The notes below the pieces were generated by a model that was not told the origin of the DNA, searched no databases, and worked only from the letters and a program-made list of their open reading frames with translations. A stretch of 9,235 nt of DNA from Desulfobacterales bacterium (GTDB lineage: Bacteria; Desulfobacterota; Desulfobacteria; Desulfobacterales; ETH-SRB1). The stretch spans positions 1-9,235 of the forward strand of contig DAOVDN010000024.1 of NCBI GenBank assembly GCA_030669465.1, read 5' to 3'. The first letter of the stretch is position 1; each line of letters starts with the position of its first letter. Below, piece by piece: positions 7,708-9,235 of this stretch. The translations under genes and the position numbers were made by a program.

Positions 7708-8441
7708 CCGATATTATTCCAGGCAAAACAGCGAATAAAAGCAAGAACAGCCAAAGCTCCTCTCTCAAAAGCAAGGGGAAGGTTCCACAAATCCATGTCT
7801 CTTTTTCCTACAAGGTTGCTTACAGAACGCATTTCCAAAAAAGGGATATCATAATATATTGCCAGGTGGGCAGCTCCTGATCCTTCCATACTTTCCATAC
7901 ATGGCCTGAACTGTTCATATAGATCTTTTGCTCTCTTATCTGTTGCTGTTATTGTTGAAGCGGTTATAAAAGGACCTTTTTTAACCGCAAAGACATCTTT
8001 TACGATTTTGAAAGCCGAATCCGCCAATTTATAATCAAGGGGGTAGCGGTTTTTTATATTAAGATTATAGCGCTCTATTAATGAAAAAGGAAGATCATTT
8101 AATGGCTGGTTCTCATTTTCAGGCTCTATTCCCAGGTGAATATCTATCTCTTCGGTCGCAATACCAATGTCTCCTGGTTCCAGGCCTGTCTCCCTGAAGG
8201 CTCCGGCACAGCCTGCCTGAATTATAAGAGATGGTCGCAAATCCTCTATTGATGCGCTTAAAGCCTGGACAGTGTTTACAAGCCCTGGCTCTGTAATCAG
8301 AATCTTAACGGATTTTCCTTCAATGTATCCTGAAGTAACTTCTCTACCCCCAATACTTGAAACAACAGGCCTTTCAACTCTATCAATAAGGCCTGACACT
8401 TCACTGTAAGTTGCTGCCACAATAATAATATGAAAATGCAT
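7704..8441 (-). CDS. mqnB: Futalosine hydrolase, futalosine menaquinone pathway
   Basis: Hydrolyses futalosine, releasing the base to give dehypoxanthine futalosine, the substrate of the radical-SAM cyclase MqnC. The 245-residue protein has the PNP/UDP-phosphorylase (MTAN-like) fold. It opens on a beta strand (IIIVAATYSEV, 5-15). Other marks are QAGCAGAF (75-82), GDIGIATEEIDIHLGIEPEN (90-109), ASTITATDKR (161-170), MESMEGSGAAH (182-192) as the nucleoside-site motif, and FLEMRSVSNLVGKRD (201-215). The His-Leu-Gly segment and SNLVG place it with MqnB and away from MTA/SAH nucleosidase. The ATG at 8441 fits the beta-strand start, although no good Shine-Dalgarno precedes it (an 8-T run lies there). 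It is first of the minus-strand run, divergent from the peptidase gene, with its stop codon in a short tandem array. Confidence 0.92.
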   Translation of the reverse strand: MHFHIIIVAATYSEVSGLIDRVERPVVSSIGGREVTSGYIEGKSVKILITEPGLVNTVQALSASIEDLRPSLIIQAGCAGAFRETGLEPGDIGIATEEIDIHLGIEPENENQPLNDLPFSLIERYNLNIKNRYPLDYKLADSAFKIVKDVFAVKKGPFITASTITATDKRAKDLYEQFRPCMESMEGSGAAHLAIYYDIPFLEMRSVSNLVGKRDMDLWNLPLAFERGALAVLAFIRCFAWNNIG

Positions 8442-8470
8442 AACTAAAAAAAATTGACTCCATTATTAAA

Positions 8471-8498
8471 TTGACTCTTGACTATTGACTATTGACTA
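8471..8498. repeat. Heptanucleotide tandem array TTGACT(A/C)
   Basis: Four adjacent 7-bp units: TTGACTC (8471-8477), then TTGACTA at 8478, 8485 and 8492. A separate TTGACTC lies at 8454-8460. It sits 30-57 bases before the mqnB start. The unit matches the first five bases of a -35 box on the plus strand, which may be chance. Confidence 0.9.
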
Positions 8499-8515
8499 TT
8501 TATTCCTTCAATTTT

Positions 8516-8541
8516 CAATATTCAATCGACAATATTCAATC
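8516..8541. repeat. 12-bp direct repeat CAATATTCAATC
   Basis: CAATATTCAATC occurs at 8516-8527 and again at 8530-8541, two bases apart (14-base period). It overlaps the possible mqnB -35 region. It may be a two-site regulator target or a remnant of the same tandem-repeat process. Confidence 0.6.
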
Positions 8542-8580
8542 CTGTGACCAATGACGCTTTGTATAATTTAGGAGATTATC

Positions 8581-9235
8581 TTGAAAAAAACAATCGAAAA
8601 AAGACTATTGGGACTTAGAAAATCCCTTTCAGACAAAAATATTGATACCTTTATGGTCATGGTAGAGGAAAATCGCCGCTACTTAAGCGGTTTTACAGCC
8701 CAGGATACCCAGTTTGACGAATCAGCGGGAGCTCTTTTTATAACCGATACAAAACTTATCCTTGCCACTGATTCACGCTACGAACTGCAGGCCGGCAATG
8801 AGGCGCCCCTTTACGATGTCGTTTGTTATAAAAAAGGGTTAGCCGGAGAGCTTTCCAATATCCTCCACACGTTAAAGACAAAAAAGCTCGGCTTTGAAAG
8901 CATACGCATGTCATATATGCAATATAAAAAAATATCTAAGCAGCTCAAGTCTGATGATCTGCGGGTCGAGCTTGTTCCAACGGACAACATTGTGGAAAAT
9001 CTGCGTGTGATAAAAGAAGAAGCGGAAATCAAAAAAATAAAGAAAGCGCTTTCTATTGCCGAATCAGTCTTCACAAAATTTATAAGTACTGTTAAACCCG
9101 GCATGACGGAAAAAGAGGCCGCATGGGCCATTGAGAAAGGGATGCATGAAGCAGGTGCTGACTCTTTATCATTTCCATCAATTGTAGCCTCGGGCCCAAA
9201 CAGCGCCCTGCCCCATGCAATACCGGGAGACCGTA
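8581..9235 (+). CDS. Aminopeptidase P / Xaa-Pro dipeptidase-family protein (C-terminus off the right edge)
   Basis: A cytoplasmic M24-family metallopeptidase expected to cleave X-Pro bonds at peptide N-termini. The visible part is 218 codons, read from TTG 8581. AGGAG lies at 8570-8574 at good spacing from this codon, and the sequence MKKTIEKRLLGLRKSL then continues as a normal family start; in-frame ATGs come only at codon 25 and beyond. Residues about 1-130 form the creatinase N-terminal domain (NRRYLSGFTAQD, then L-I-L-A-T-D-S-R-Y). The catalytic M24 domain starts near 140 (LRVIKEEAEIKKIKKA, then VKPGMTEKEAAW). FPSIVASGPNSALPHAIPGDR at the window end includes the conserved active-site His of the LPH motif. 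The metal ligands (D, D, H, E, E) lie beyond the edge, so an intact active site cannot be confirmed. It is transcribed divergently from mqnB; no functional link is evident. Confidence 0.9.
   Translation, partial: MKKTIEKRLLGLRKSLSDKNIDTFMVMVEENRRYLSGFTAQDTQFDESAGALFITDTKLILATDSRYELQAGNEAPLYDVVCYKKGLAGELSNILHTLKTKKLGFESIRMSYMQYKKISKQLKSDDLRVELVPTDNIVENLRVIKEEAEIKKIKKALSIAESVFTKFISTVKPGMTEKEAAWAIEKGMHEAGADSLSFPSIVASGPNSALPHAIPGDR

Larger units (their letters stand above)
8442..8580. promoter_or_regulatory. Divergent promoter region between mqnB and the peptidase gene
   Basis: This 139-base A/T-rich gap must serve transcription in both directions. For mqnB, a TTGAAT (8525-8520), 17-base spacer, TAAATA (8502-8497) arrangement is the best candidate but only a partial match. 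For the peptidase gene, TTGACT at 8492-8497 could act as a -35, with no good -10. TATAAT at 8562-8567 sits only a few bases before the ribosome-binding site, so it is probably not a promoter element for that gene. The gap also holds the TTGACTA array and a 12-bp direct repeat. Confidence 0.4.

Noticed and set aside
8562..8567. Perfect TATAAT upstream of the peptidase gene
   Set aside because: It is only about 2 bases from the AGGAG ribosome-binding site, so transcription would start too late, and no matching -35 is present.
8826..9131. 101-residue minus-strand open frame
   Set aside because: It is antisense to the peptidase gene, which shows clear M24-family motifs.

Overview
This 9.2 kb window looks like chromosome from a sulfate-reducing or syntrophic member of the Desulfobacterota (formerly Deltaproteobacteria), with moderate to low GC. 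The assignment is an inference from gene content. The evidence is a Qrc-type periplasmic menaquinone reductase module, System II (ResB/CcsA) cytochrome c biogenesis, and futalosine-pathway menaquinone genes. No mobile element, CRISPR array, tRNA or rRNA was seen.

Layout: seven genes lie on the minus strand and one on the plus strand. In minus-strand transcription order (right to left) they are mqnB (8441-7704), mqnD (7597-6761), resB (6433-5060), ccsA (4815-3976), qrcA (3787-3062), qrcB (2995-770) and qrcC (755 to beyond the left edge). A divergent aminopeptidase P/Xaa-Pro dipeptidase-type gene starts at 8581 with a TTG codon and runs off the right edge. The qrcD (NrfD-like) membrane subunit would be expected just past the left edge.

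How the genes fit together: MqnB and MqnD make menaquinone precursors. ResB and CcsA export heme and attach it covalently to periplasmic CXXCH motifs. QrcA is a multiheme c-type cytochrome that needs this machinery. QrcABC(D) passes electrons from periplasmic cytochromes into the menaquinone pool. The run therefore holds the quinone supply, the cofactor-attachment machinery and the enzyme that uses both. Spacing and candidate promoters suggest several transcription units rather than one operon; qrcA-qrcB-qrcC is the tightest group.

The least expected signal is outside the genes. Four of the five longer intergenic gaps carry a tandem array of 7-8 bp units, each with a different unit: AGCTTT(C/G) between resB and ccsA, A(C/T)(C/T)ACTC(A/G) between mqnD and resB, CCAATCAT between mqnB and mqnD, and TTGACTA in the divergent mqnB/peptidase gap. 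One array begins one base past the resB stop and another contains the mqnB stop codon. There is also a GC-rich hairpin after mqnD and a long-stem inverted repeat in the qrcA leader. Protein-level oddities are five rather than six CXXCH motifs in QrcA, no cysteine at the predicted Mo-ligand site of QrcB, and a His-rich spacer in an Fe-S motif of QrcC.
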